Source: an uncultured Acidimicrobium sp. (GTDB lineage: Bacteria > Actinomycetota > Acidimicrobiia > Acidimicrobiales > Ilumatobacteraceae). From it: DNA of 6,868 bases. Made by a program: the position numbers and the translations under genes. Location of the stretch: contig CAINLH010000344.1 of NCBI GenBank assembly GCA_903850275.1, forward strand, positions 1-6,868, given 5' to 3'. The notes beneath the pieces are model-generated. The model had not been told where the DNA came from. It was given only the letters and a program-made list of their open reading frames with translations, and did no database searches. Of the stretch, positions 1 to 6,186 are shown piece by piece (position 1 is the stretch's first letter; each line of letters starts with the position of its first letter).

Positions 1-1
1 G

Positions 2-475
2 CCAGAGGAAATTGCCAAAGTCGCGCGAGCCACCAGCATTCCCATCTCTGCGGGCGAACGACTCACAACAAAATATGAGTTTCATCAGCTGCTCAAGCAT
101 GGCGCCGCATCAATTTTGCAACCAAACCTTGGTCGCTGCGGAGGGTTGCTCGAAGCAAAGAAAATTGCTTCGATGGCCGAGGTCTATCACGCGCAAATTG
201 CACCGCACCTCTATTGCGGACCAGTTGTCGCCGCGGCAAACATTCAGTTGGCTACATGCACTCCGAACTTTCTCATTCTTGAAACCATTCAGGGTTGGCA
301 GGGTTTTCATTCTCAAGTCGTCAAGACTTCGATCAAGTTTGAAAATGGTTTCATCATTCCGCCAACCGAACCTGGTCTAGGAATAGAACTGAATGAAGAA
401 GTCGCACTGGCTAACCCGTACACGGGCAGTGAGCTGCATCTCGAAATGAGCGCGTTACCCGCGACGTTGCTCTAG
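2..475 (+). CDS. Enolase-superfamily protein (mandelate racemase / sugar-acid dehydratase type), C-terminal part
   Basis: The gene enters from the left edge and reads in frame from base 2 to a TAG at 473-475, leaving 157 residues, roughly the last 40% of a usual ~380-residue member. What is visible is the end of the (beta/alpha)7beta barrel and the C-terminal part of the capping region. Recognisable motifs are AGER (visible residues 17-20, whose Glu is the third metal ligand in the family), ILQPNLGRCGG (38-48), IAPHL (66-70, with the His that acts as general base/acid) and LILETI (91-96). The tail PPTEPGLGIELNEEV is typical of dehydratase-like members. Known members abstract the proton alpha to a carboxylate and eliminate water from sugar acids; the substrate cannot be read here. 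One oddity is Asn in QPN, where many members carry the Asp of a His-Asp dyad. The next gene starts 6 bases after the stop, suggesting a shared transcript. The family is secure; the specific function is unknown. Confidence 0.85.
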   Translation, partial: PEEIAKVARATSIPISAGERLTTKYEFHQLLKHGAASILQPNLGRCGGLLEAKKIASMAEVYHAQIAPHLYCGPVVAAANIQLATCTPNFLILETIQGWQGFHSQVVKTSIKFENGFIIPPTEPGLGIELNEEVALANPYTGSELHLEMSALPATLL

Positions 476-481
476 AGCAGG

Positions 482-1858
482 ATGTACGTGCAAAGCGCGC
501 GAGCAACCACACTTTGGCAGGATGGCATAGTTCGCACGTCCAGGCAAGAGTTGCGAGGTGCACACAGTTTTGATGTCGCCATTGTTGGTGGCGGTTACAC
601 GGGTTTGTGGACGGCGTATTACCTGCAACAACTTGCGCCTTCGCTGAAGATTGCAATCATCGAAGCAAATTACATAGGTTTCGGCGGAAGTGGCCGCAAC
701 GGTGGTTGGTGCAGCGCCTTTTTGCCAATGTCACCAAGCGAGATGATGGAACAGCATGGTCGTGAAGCAATGCTTTTCGCGCAACAGGAGATGTTCGCAA
801 CGGTTGACGAAGTCGGTGAAGTCGCGCAAAGAGAATCCATTCAGTGCGATTTTCATAAAGGAGGCACCATTACGTCGGCTTCTAACCCAGCGCATGTTCA
901 ACGCCTACGTGATTACGTTGCGGATTGGCAAAAGCTTGGTTTTGGTCCCGACGTATTGAAATGGCAAACAGCCGACGACATCTCGGAGAGAATTAGCGTG
1001 TCGCGCACATTCGGTGGCGTTTATAGCCCGCATTGTGCGGTGATTAATCCTTGGAAACTTGTTTCGGGTTTGGCTGATGTAGTGGAACGTCGGGGAGTAG
1101 AAATATTTGAAAACAGTTCTGTAATCAATATTTCGGAACGAAACGTAACTACCAGAGCGGGCCATGTGACGGCGAGGTGGGTGGTGAAGGCAGTTGAATC
1201 TTTTGGCTCGCAATTGAATTCCATGAAGCGGTCAATCGCTCCTCTGTATTCACTCATGGTTGCGACCGAGCCGCTGTCAGCGGATGCATGGAAATCGATC
1301 GGTTGGAACAATCGTGAGACTTTTGCAGATGGCCGCAATATGGTTACCTATGCGCAGCGCACGGCTGATGGCAGAATTGCGTTTGGTGGTCGAGGTGCCC
1401 CGTACCACTTCTCATCTCGGATCAAACCCAAGTTTGACTTCCACCGAAGAATTCATGCCCAATTGGAAGACACCGTGCGCGAAACGTTTCCGCAGTTAGA
1501 CAATGTTTCGTTTACGCACCACTGGGGTGGTCCGGTGGGTGCTCCCAGGGATTGGCATGCGTATGCAAATGTCGATCGCTCTACAGGTTTGTGTGCTGGA
1601 GGTGGATACGTGGGCGATGGGGTGGCACTATCCAATTTGGTTGGACGCACCATCTCGCACCAGATCGCTGACACCCAGAGCCCACTCACTCGCTCGTTGC
1701 TTGTGGGGCATCAGTCAAAAAATTGGGAAGTAGAGCCACTTCGATGGATCGGTATCAATGGTTTGCTAACACTCACTGATTGGGCCGATCGTAAGGAGCA
1801 GCGAACAAAGCGGGCTGCCTCACGAACAATCGCTTTGCGCGACGGGCTATTGGGTTGA
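482..1858 (+). CDS. DAO-family FAD-dependent oxidoreductase (PuuB/glycine oxidase-like)
   Basis: This 458-residue cytoplasmic flavoenzyme has the usual length for the family. A Rossmann FAD site lies near the N-terminus: VAIVGGGYTGLWTAYYL (residues 32-48) with the GxGxxG glycines at 36, 38 and 41, and the ribose-binding Glu61 in IIEANYIGFGGSGRNGG. A family motif follows at FGGVYSPHCAVINPWKL (177-193), and the C-terminal FAD-contacting loop AGGGYVGDGVALSNL is at 372-386. Relatives oxidise amines or amino acids such as gamma-glutamylputrescine, sarcosine or glycine with release of H2O2; the substrate here is not determined. The ATG at 482 has the AGCAGG purine run (476-481) directly against it. 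An in-frame GTG at 488 would give that run a normal 6-base spacing, so the true start may be two codons later. It probably forms an operon with the enolase-superfamily gene upstream. The his leader begins only about 27 bases after its stop. Confidence 0.88.
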   Translation: MYVQSARATTLWQDGIVRTSRQELRGAHSFDVAIVGGGYTGLWTAYYLQQLAPSLKIAIIEANYIGFGGSGRNGGWCSAFLPMSPSEMMEQHGREAMLFAQQEMFATVDEVGEVAQRESIQCDFHKGGTITSASNPAHVQRLRDYVADWQKLGFGPDVLKWQTADDISERISVSRTFGGVYSPHCAVINPWKLVSGLADVVERRGVEIFENSSVINISERNVTTRAGHVTARWVVKAVESFGSQLNSMKRSIAPLYSLMVATEPLSADAWKSIGWNNRETFADGRNMVTYAQRTADGRIAFGGRGAPYHFSSRIKPKFDFHRRIHAQLEDTVRETFPQLDNVSFTHHWGGPVGAPRDWHAYANVDRSTGLCAGGGYVGDGVALSNLVGRTISHQIADTQSPLTRSLLVGHQSKNWEVEPLRWIGINGLLTLTDWADRKEQRTKRAASRTIALRDGLLG

Positions 1859-1884
1859 GGTTGTGTTACGTCCACCGTGCCATT

Positions 1885-1888
1885 AGGG
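1885..1888 (+). promoter_or_regulatory. Ribosome binding site of the his leader peptide
   Basis: AGGG lies 11 bases before the ATG at 1900, a slightly long spacing. Its GGG (1886-1888) is paired in the protector helix with 1967-1969, so leader translation may itself depend on RNA folding. An in-frame GTG at 1888 overlaps this site and is a less likely start. Confidence 0.5.
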
Positions 1889-1969
1889 TGCGTCTCCAGA
1901 TGTTGATTACACATGTTGCCCATCATCACGTTCATCACGTGACACGCCGGGCTCATCTGTAACGCACCC
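1886..1969 (+). other. Protector (anti-antiterminator) RNA helix around the leader ORF
   Basis: GGGTGCGT (1886-1893) is perfectly complementary to ACGCACCC (1962-1969), and CAGATG (1897-1902) to CATCTG (1954-1959). Only a 3 x 2 internal loop separates them, giving 14 Watson-Crick pairs. Inside, GCCC (1918-1921) can pair with GGGC (1949-1952), and TCACGT (1926-1931) with ACGTGA (1937-1942). The helix ties up the leader RBS and start codon and encloses the antiterminator 5' strand. In its presence the antiterminator would need a pseudoknot, so this fold should favour termination when no ribosome is on the leader. Pairings are seen in the sequence; the role is inferred. Confidence 0.75.
1900..1962 (+). 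CDS. hisL: His operon leader peptide (HisL-type), 20 residues
   Basis: This short ORF runs from ATG 1900 to TAA 1960-1962 and encodes 20 residues, seven of them His: residues 5, 8, 9, 10, 12, 13 and 19. The core reads THVAHHHVHHV (residues 4-14). Such clustering of a rare amino acid, immediately before an intrinsic terminator and the first gene of a his operon, is the signature of an attenuation leader. Its role would be translation as a sensor of charged tRNA-His, with the peptide itself having no function. The start was chosen as the ATG preceded by AGGG; an in-frame GTG at 1888 would add four residues. The stop codon falls in the internal loop of the protector helix. A ribosome there would cover the antiterminator 5' strand at 1945-1954. 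Sequence similarity to enterobacterial HisL is not expected or claimed beyond the His run. Confidence 0.87.
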   Translation: MLITHVAHHHVHHVTRRAHL

Positions 1970-1998
1970 AGTTTCTTCAAACTGCTCAGAGCCCGTCG
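1945..1998 (+). promoter_or_regulatory. Antiterminator pairing of the his attenuator
   Basis: CGGGCTC (1948-1954) is the exact reverse complement of GAGCCCG (1989-1995). After a single C/T mismatch, 1945-1946 can also pair with 1997-1998. The 3' strand covers 1992-1998, most of the left arm of the terminator, so the two structures cannot coexist. The small hairpin at 1969-1984 is enclosed in the loop. The 5' strand overlaps leader codons 16-19, just downstream of the His cluster. It is therefore free when a ribosome stalls early in the cluster and covered when the ribosome reaches the stop codon. Confidence 0.75.
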
Positions 1999-2020
1999 GT
2001 TTTCACCGGCGGGTTTTTTT
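1992..2020 (+). terminator. Intrinsic terminator (attenuator) upstream of hisI
   Basis: CCCGTCGGT (1992-2000) pairs with ACCGGCGGG (2005-2013). This makes a nine-pair stem with one U-G wobble and a TTTC loop, followed directly by seven T residues (2014-2020). Lower A/T and G/T pairs could extend the stem into the T-run. It lies 37 bases before the hisI start codon, on the same strand. It would also stop readthrough from the upstream oxidoreductase operon. Confidence 0.92.
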
Positions 2021-2042
2021 ATTGTCCCGAATCTCCTCAAAC

Positions 2043-2047
2043 AAAGG
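2043..2047 (+). promoter_or_regulatory. Ribosome binding site of hisI
   Basis: AAAGG lies 10 bases before the ATG at 2058 and selects that start. The in-frame TTG at 2022 falls against the terminator T-run, has no such site, and would add 12 residues lacking family character. Confidence 0.65.
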
Positions 2048-2057
2048 CTTAAACATC

Positions 2058-2453
2058 ATGATTGAAACAGCAGAGAAATTAGATTTCAGCAAACTGGACG
2101 GGCTTATTGTTGCCGTCATCCAGGATTCCACGTCGAACGACGTGCTTATGGTCGGCTTTATGAACGGTGAGTCGTACTTGCAAACCATCGAGAGTGGGTT
2201 CGTGCACTTCTTTAGTCGGTCGCGAAACAAGCTTTGGATGAAAGGTGAATCATCGGGGCACACGTTGCAGGTTGTCGAAATTCGTACAGATTGCGACAGG
2301 GATGCGCTGGTGATCAGTGTTATTGCAAATGGGCCAGGGGTTTGCCACGAGGGCTATACCAGCTGCTTTTTTCGAACCTTTGCTGGAAACCAATGGAGCA
2401 CTAATTCCGAACAGACATTTTCACCAAACGACATCTACGGAGGAACGAAATGA
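2058..2453 (+). CDS. hisI: Phosphoribosyl-AMP cyclohydrolase
   Basis: This 131-residue cytoplasmic enzyme opens the adenine ring of PR-AMP to give ProFAR, the third step of histidine synthesis. Family motifs are clear: FSRSRNKLWMKGESSGH (residues 52-68), the metal site DCDRD (78-82; Asp78, Asp80 and Asp82 for Mg, Cys79 for Zn), and CHEGYTSCF (96-104), whose Cys96 and Cys103 complete the Zn site. It is a stand-alone HisI: no HisE pyrophosphohydrolase domain is fused, although about 25 extra polar residues follow the last conserved motif. It is the first structural gene after the attenuator. Its TGA overlaps the hisG start codon in an ATGA arrangement, so the two are probably translationally coupled. 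No hisE is in the window, so the preceding PR-ATP pyrophosphohydrolase step must be encoded elsewhere. Confidence 0.97.
   Translation: MIETAEKLDFSKLDGLIVAVIQDSTSNDVLMVGFMNGESYLQTIESGFVHFFSRSRNKLWMKGESSGHTLQVVEIRTDCDRDALVISVIANGPGVCHEGYTSCFFRTFAGNQWSTNSEQTFSPNDIYGGTK
2439..2443 (+). promoter_or_regulatory. Ribosome binding site of hisG
   Basis: GGAGG lies 6 bases before the ATG at 2450. This is the strongest Shine-Dalgarno match in the operon and sits inside the end of hisI. It suggests independent initiation at hisG in addition to coupling. Confidence 0.8.
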
Positions 2454-3319
2454 CACTCAAGCTTGGTATTCCAAAAGGCAGCCTAGAAAATGCGACGATC
2501 GATCTATTTAGACGTGCTGGTTTTCAAATTACGGTTAATAGCCGTTCGTACTTTCCCGCAATAGACGACCCGAACATCGAGTGCATGCTGATTCGTGCTC
2601 AGGAAATGGCTCGTTACGTCGAAGACGGCGTGCTTGATGCTGGGCTGACCGGGCTCGACTGGATAGCCGAGACTGGCGCGAATGTCGAACCCATTGCCGA
2701 CCTCGTGTATGCCAAACAGAGTTTTGGGCGAGTGCGTTGGGTTCTTGCGGTTCCAGAAAACTCAACGGTCCAATCTGTTCGCGACCTAGAAGGCAAGATC
2801 ATTGCTACCGAATTGGTCGAGACAACTAAGCGATACCTCGCAAGCAATGGTGTAACCGCAAAGGTGGAGTTCAGTTGGGGGGCGACCGAAGTGAAGCCTC
2901 CAGTTCTAGCCGACGCCATCGTTGAAGTAACCGAAACAGGTTCATCGCTTCGGGCCAACAACTTACGGATAGTCGAGACGGTTCTGGAATCCAACACGCA
3001 GCTGATTGCAAATACCTCTTCGTGGAAAGACATGGAAAAGAAGCAGCAACTATTGGACATCAAAATGTTGCTCAATGGTGCCATCGCTGCAATGGGCAAG
3101 GTCGGATTGATGATGAATTGCCCCAAGGAGTGTTTGCAGCAAGTACTTGCTGTGTTGCCCGCACTGAAGACACCCACTATTTCGCAGTTGTCCGATGACA
3201 ACTGGCTGGCACTCAATACCATTCTCGATGAGTCGACCGTTCGCACCATTATTCCGCGTCTGAAGCAGTCGGGTGCTACGGGCATTGTTGAATATCCGCT
3301 GAACAAGATTGTCAACTAA
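2450..3319 (+). CDS. hisG: ATP phosphoribosyltransferase, long form (HisG-L)
   Basis: This 289-residue enzyme catalyses the first committed step, joining ATP and PRPP to give PR-ATP. The N-terminus LKLGIPKGSLENATIDLF (residues 3-20) and the segment RSYFPAIDDPNIECMLIRAQEM (32-53) are typical of the catalytic domains. The PRPP-binding loop is DAIVEVTETGSSLRANNL (155-172). The length and the C-terminal part (about 212-289, ending GIVEYPLNKIV) indicate the ACT-like regulatory domain of the long form. Long-form enzymes are generally homohexamers inhibited by histidine and need no HisZ partner. Feedback inhibition is therefore expected from the family, not shown here. The start is fixed by a GGAGG site and the ATGA overlap with hisI. 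The stop overlaps the hisD ATG by one base (TAATG). Confidence 0.97.
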   Translation: MTLKLGIPKGSLENATIDLFRRAGFQITVNSRSYFPAIDDPNIECMLIRAQEMARYVEDGVLDAGLTGLDWIAETGANVEPIADLVYAKQSFGRVRWVLAVPENSTVQSVRDLEGKIIATELVETTKRYLASNGVTAKVEFSWGATEVKPPVLADAIVEVTETGSSLRANNLRIVETVLESNTQLIANTSSWKDMEKKQQLLDIKMLLNGAIAAMGKVGLMMNCPKECLQQVLAVLPALKTPTISQLSDDNWLALNTILDESTVRTIIPRLKQSGATGIVEYPLNKIVN

Positions 3320-4542
3320 TGATTCGAATACTTGAAGAAGGGCAAGCGTTGAGCCTGCTTCCACGTTCGGCAGACCGAATGCAGTCAGCAATCTCGGTGG
3401 TGGCTCCAATAATTGCCGATGTGCGCGCTGGGGGCGACGCCGCGGTGCTCAAGTACACCGAAAAGCTGGACGGTTTTACTTCCGACTCTTTTTATGTTGC
3501 AACAGGCGGGGAGCTCGGCGGCGAACTTGGGGAAGCGGTAGATACCGCAATCGCAAATGTTCGTTTGTTTGCCGAGCAGCAGTTGGTGAAGTCGTGGACC
3601 AAAACAATCGGTGATCGAGAGTTGGGACAGATAATTCGCCCGCTTGACCGTGTAGGCGCATACGTTCCATCTGGTAGGTACCCGCTGCTCAGCACAATGC
3701 TTATGGCTGTTGTCCCAGCGCAGGTTGCGGGCGTCGCCGACATCACGGTTGCTTGCCCTCGACCAACTGCGCAGATGTTGGCGTTAGCTTCGCGATTGGG
3801 AATTGAGCGCGTGTTGTGCGTCGGTGGTGCGCAAGCAATTGCCGCAATGGCTTACGGCACCGAGAGCATTGGCGCGGTGCAGCGCATAGTCGGGCCTGGT
3901 AACGCATACGTTGCCGCTGCAAAGAAACTTGTGTCTGCCGATGTTGCAATCGATTTTGTTGCCGGTCCAAGCGAAATCGTGATTGTCGCAAATGATGGCA
4001 ATCCTCAGTGGATCGCGGCCGACATGCTTGCGCAGGCGGAACATGATGTGGATGCACGCGCCATCTTGCTGACTACTTCTACAAATCTTGCCAATGCCGT
4101 GCAACATGAAATCGGTGTTCAGCTTGCCGGTTTGTCAACGGCAGATGTGGCGGGTGAATCAATTCGAATAAATGGGGTAATCGTGATCTGCGATTCGGAA
4201 GATTCCGCCTTTCGGCTTGTCAATTTAATTGCGCCCGAGCATCTTTCGTTATACGACCCGTCGCAATTAGACCGAGTGCGCAATGCAGGTTCTGTATTTA
4301 TCGGCCAGTACAGCACCGAGGCGGCCGGTGATTATGCAAGTGGGCCAAACCACATCTTGCCCACGGCGGGTTACGCAACAATTCGTGGCGGCCTCTCGGT
4401 AAACGACTTCGTCAAGGTGATTACGACGCAGCAGTTGTCTAAACAGGCTCTTGATGCCCTCGGTGCAACTGTCACCACATTGGCCCGAGCAGAAGGCCTA
4501 GAGGCACATGCCAGAAGCGTGGAGATGCGTCTCAATGGATAA
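3319..4542 (+). CDS. hisD: Histidinol dehydrogenase
   Basis: This 407-residue Zn-dependent enzyme carries out the last two steps, oxidising L-histidinol to histidine with two NAD+. Conserved segments include RVGAYVPSGRYPLLSTMLM (111-129), GPGNAYVAAAKKLV (192-205) and the family signature DFVAGPSEIVIVAN (212-225). Predicted Zn ligands are Gln239 and His242 in LAQAEHD, Asp338 in AAGDYASGPNH, and His397 in GLEAHARS. The catalytic Glu-His pair is E307-H308 in APEHL. Assignments are by motif alignment from memory to the E. coli enzyme. All key residues are present and the gene is near the usual length of about 430. No Shine-Dalgarno is visible before the ATG. It overlaps the hisG stop by one base, so initiation likely relies on coupling. 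Confidence 0.97.
   Translation: MIRILEEGQALSLLPRSADRMQSAISVVAPIIADVRAGGDAAVLKYTEKLDGFTSDSFYVATGGELGGELGEAVDTAIANVRLFAEQQLVKSWTKTIGDRELGQIIRPLDRVGAYVPSGRYPLLSTMLMAVVPAQVAGVADITVACPRPTAQMLALASRLGIERVLCVGGAQAIAAMAYGTESIGAVQRIVGPGNAYVAAAKKLVSADVAIDFVAGPSEIVIVANDGNPQWIAADMLAQAEHDVDARAILLTTSTNLANAVQHEIGVQLAGLSTADVAGESIRINGVIVICDSEDSAFRLVNLIAPEHLSLYDPSQLDRVRNAGSVFIGQYSTEAAGDYASGPNHILPTAGYATIRGGLSVNDFVKVITTQQLSKQALDALGATVTTLARAEGLEAHARSVEMRLNG
4521..4524 (+). promoter_or_regulatory. Ribosome binding site deciding the hisC start
   Basis: GGAG lies 10 bases before the ATG at 4535, inside the end of hisD. It supports that codon over the in-frame ATG at 4508, which has no comparable site and would add nine residues without family character. 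Confidence 0.6.
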
Positions 4543-5602
4543 CAAGAACAATGCACTTCAGCCGCGCGAAGCAGTTCGCAAGATGCGGTCGTATTCTCCT
4601 CCCACGCAAGGACGCAGGAATATGTTGCGACTTGATTTCAACGAGAACACCACCGGCTGCTCACCACTTGTGTTGGCAGCAGTTTTGCAAACTTTGTCGG
4701 GCGAACAGGTGGCGACATACCCGGAGTACAGCAACGCAATCAGAACAATTGCAACGTTTTTGCAGGTTGAATCCGACGAAGTGATGCTGACAAACGGAAC
4801 AGACGAAGCCATTCAGGTACTTGTGCAGACTTTCGTCAACCCGGGCGATGAGGTGGTGGTACTGCACCCTTCGTATGCGATGTACCGCTTCTATGCGGAA
4901 GTAGCAGGCGCAACCGTGACCGAAGTCGAATATCGGATGGATGACGACCTTGCATTTCCCCTGGAGTCTTTGCTTTGTGTGTTGAGCGATAAAACCAAGG
5001 CGGTGTTTATTGCAAACCCCAATAATCCAACTGGGCGAGCGGTGTCGCTTCAGGAGATTGAGCAAATCTTGCAGAGCGTGCCGCACGCTGTCGTGCTGGT
5101 TGATGAGGCATATGTCGACTTTTCCGGGATTACTGCGCTCGATTTTGTGCGGAGATATTCAAATCTGTTTGTAAGTCGAACGTTCTCTAAGGCCTATGGC
5201 ATGGCAGGTTTACGCTGCGGCTGTTTGATATCTCAGCCAAACAACATTGCGTGGTCGCGTAAAGCACAGTCGCCTTACAGCGTCAATGTGGTTGCAGCGA
5301 TTGCGGCCTCTGCCGCCGTATTGGACACAGAATGGGTATCGGAATACGTGCGGTCAGTGGTTGAGGCACGAACGTATCTTGTAGGCGAGCTTCGACGCCT
5401 TGGCATTCGCCAGTTTCCCACCGATGGAAATTTTGTATTAATCAACGTTGGTGATGCTGCGCAGCAGTTGGTGGCCCACATGCGGGAAAAAGAAATCCTG
5501 ATTCGAGACAGAAGCCATGAAATCCCTGGTTGTGTGCGTATAACGATTGGAACGATTGAACAAATGACTCGATTCATAAACGAACTGGAGAACCTGCAAT
5601 GA
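4535..5602 (+). CDS. hisC: Histidinol-phosphate aminotransferase
   Basis: This 355-residue PLP-dependent class I/II (fold type I) aminotransferase converts imidazole acetol phosphate and glutamate to histidinol phosphate and 2-oxoglutarate. It shows the N-terminal LDFNENTTG (residues 33-41), TNGTDEAI (86-93), NPNNPTG (161-167), VDEAYVDF (189-196, with PLP-contacting Asp190 and Tyr193), RTFSKAYGMAGLRCG (215-229, Schiff-base Lys219), and the substrate-carboxylate Arg335 in CVRITIGT. Length matches HisC. Some HisC-like enzymes also act on aromatic amino acids, but the operon position makes the histidine role the natural one. The chosen ATG overlaps the hisD end by 8 bases. A start at 4508 would overlap by 35. 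Its TGA overlaps the hisB ATG in ATGA form. Confidence 0.96.
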   Translation: MDNKNNALQPREAVRKMRSYSPPTQGRRNMLRLDFNENTTGCSPLVLAAVLQTLSGEQVATYPEYSNAIRTIATFLQVESDEVMLTNGTDEAIQVLVQTFVNPGDEVVVLHPSYAMYRFYAEVAGATVTEVEYRMDDDLAFPLESLLCVLSDKTKAVFIANPNNPTGRAVSLQEIEQILQSVPHAVVLVDEAYVDFSGITALDFVRRYSNLFVSRTFSKAYGMAGLRCGCLISQPNNIAWSRKAQSPYSVNVVAAIAASAAVLDTEWVSEYVRSVVEARTYLVGELRRLGIRQFPTDGNFVLINVGDAAQQLVAHMREKEILIRDRSHEIPGCVRITIGTIEQMTRFINELENLQ

Positions 5603-6186
5603 GAAAAGCAAGCGTCAAACGAGTTAGCAAGGAAACCAGCATTACCGCTTCGTTAGTCATTGAAGGCAAGGGTCGGTACGACATCGACACGGGCATTCGA
5701 TTTCTGGACCACATGTTGGAATTGTTTGCGAAGCACGGTGGCTTTGACCTTTCAATTGTGGCTAAGGGTGATCTGGATATCGATCAGCATCACACGGTGG
5801 AAGACGTGGGCATAGTTCTCGGGGAGCTCTTTAAAAAGGCGCTAGGCAAGAAAGTGGGCATTAATCGGGCCGGTTATTTCGTATTACCTATGGACGAGAC
5901 GCTGGCGGTAGTGGCCGTCGATCTAGGTGGTCGACCTGCCCTCGTCTATTCCGATCTCATTCGGGCCCGAGTGGTGGGCGATCTACAGGTGGAGTTAGTG
6001 CACGACTTTTTCGGTGGGTTTGTGAATAGCGCTGGAGCAAATCTGCACGCAAAAGTGTTGTACGGCAGATCTAGCCACCACAAGATTGAAGCTATCTTCA
6101 AATGTTTTGCGCGATCAATGAGATACGCATGTTCTACTGATCTGCGCCTGAAGGATCAGCTTCCAAGCACGAAAGGTCTTTTGTGA
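5599..6186 (+). CDS. hisB: Imidazoleglycerol-phosphate dehydratase, single-function
   Basis: This 195-residue enzyme removes water from IGP to give imidazole acetol phosphate. Only the dehydratase is present. The N-terminal histidinol-phosphatase domain of the bifunctional E. coli-type HisB is absent, so that activity must come from another gene. Metal-binding and signature motifs are FLDHMLE (35-41), DQHHTVEDVGI (62-72), MDETL (98-102), DLGGRP (108-113), SSHHKIEAIFKCFARSMR (158-175) and LPSTKGLL (188-195). The segment GRSSHH has Ser-Ser where many relatives have Asn-x; the metal-binding histidines are intact. GGAG at 5587-5590, 8 bases before the ATG, supports the start, together with the 4-base overlap with hisC. 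The stop overlaps the hisH GTG. Confidence 0.97.
   Translation: MRKASVKRVSKETSITASLVIEGKGRYDIDTGIRFLDHMLELFAKHGGFDLSIVAKGDLDIDQHHTVEDVGIVLGELFKKALGKKVGINRAGYFVLPMDETLAVVAVDLGGRPALVYSDLIRARVVGDLQVELVHDFFGGFVNSAGANLHAKVLYGRSSHHKIEAIFKCFARSMRYACSTDLRLKDQLPSTKGLL
6171..6176 (+). promoter_or_regulatory. Ribosome binding site deciding the GTG start of hisH
   Basis: GAAAGG lies 6 bases before the GTG at 6183. It supports a non-ATG start immediately before the universal N-terminal residues IAVIDYGAGNL. Confidence 0.65.

Larger units (their letters stand above)
1886..2020 (+). promoter_or_regulatory. Histidine operon attenuator (ribosome-mediated leader region)
   Basis: The gap between the oxidoreductase and hisI is nearly filled by a complete attenuation control region. 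In order, it holds a His-rich leader ORF (1900-1962), a protector helix enclosing that ORF, a small hairpin CAGTTT/AAACTG (1969-1974 with 1979-1984, loop CTTC), an antiterminator strand pair, and a terminator with a T-run. Alternative pairings share or topologically exclude each other's strands. By analogy with the enterobacterial his and trp leaders, scarcity of charged tRNA-His stalls the ribosome on the His codons. The antiterminator then forms and hisIGDCBHF is transcribed. Plentiful His lets the ribosome reach the stop codon, mask 1945-1954 and permit termination. The pairings are read directly from the sequence; the mechanism is inferred. No T-box-like element was seen. Confidence 0.87.

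Noticed and set aside
411..656. Minus-strand open frame across the junction of the first two genes
   Set aside because: It overlaps two well-supported plus-strand genes, has no recognisable motif and has low-complexity composition.
1855..1884. TTGAGG (1855-1860) with a possible -10 near 1878-1884 as a his promoter
   Set aside because: The -10 candidates (TGCCAT, GCCATT) match the consensus too poorly to call.
1888..1899. GTG at 1888 as an alternative start of the leader peptide
   Set aside because: It is in frame, but it overlaps the only purine-rich RBS candidate. The ATG at 1900 is the simpler choice, though this is not excluded.
2022..2057. Upstream in-frame TTG start for hisI, adding 12 residues
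   Set aside because: It begins against the terminator T-run, lacks a ribosome binding site, and the added residues do not look like HisI. The ATG at 2058 has AAAGG at suitable spacing.
1861..2057. T-box riboswitch as the his regulator
   Set aside because: No T-box-like consensus or specifier stem is seen. The His-rich ORF plus alternative helices explain the region better.
2614..3315. Long 233-codon open frame on the minus strand within hisG
   Set aside because: It lies wholly opposite a clear hisG gene, shows no recognisable domain, and is best explained as a codon-usage shadow.
4508..4534. Earlier ATG start for hisC
   Set aside because: It would overlap hisD by 35 bases and add nine unconserved residues. 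The ATG at 4535 has GGAG 10 bases upstream.
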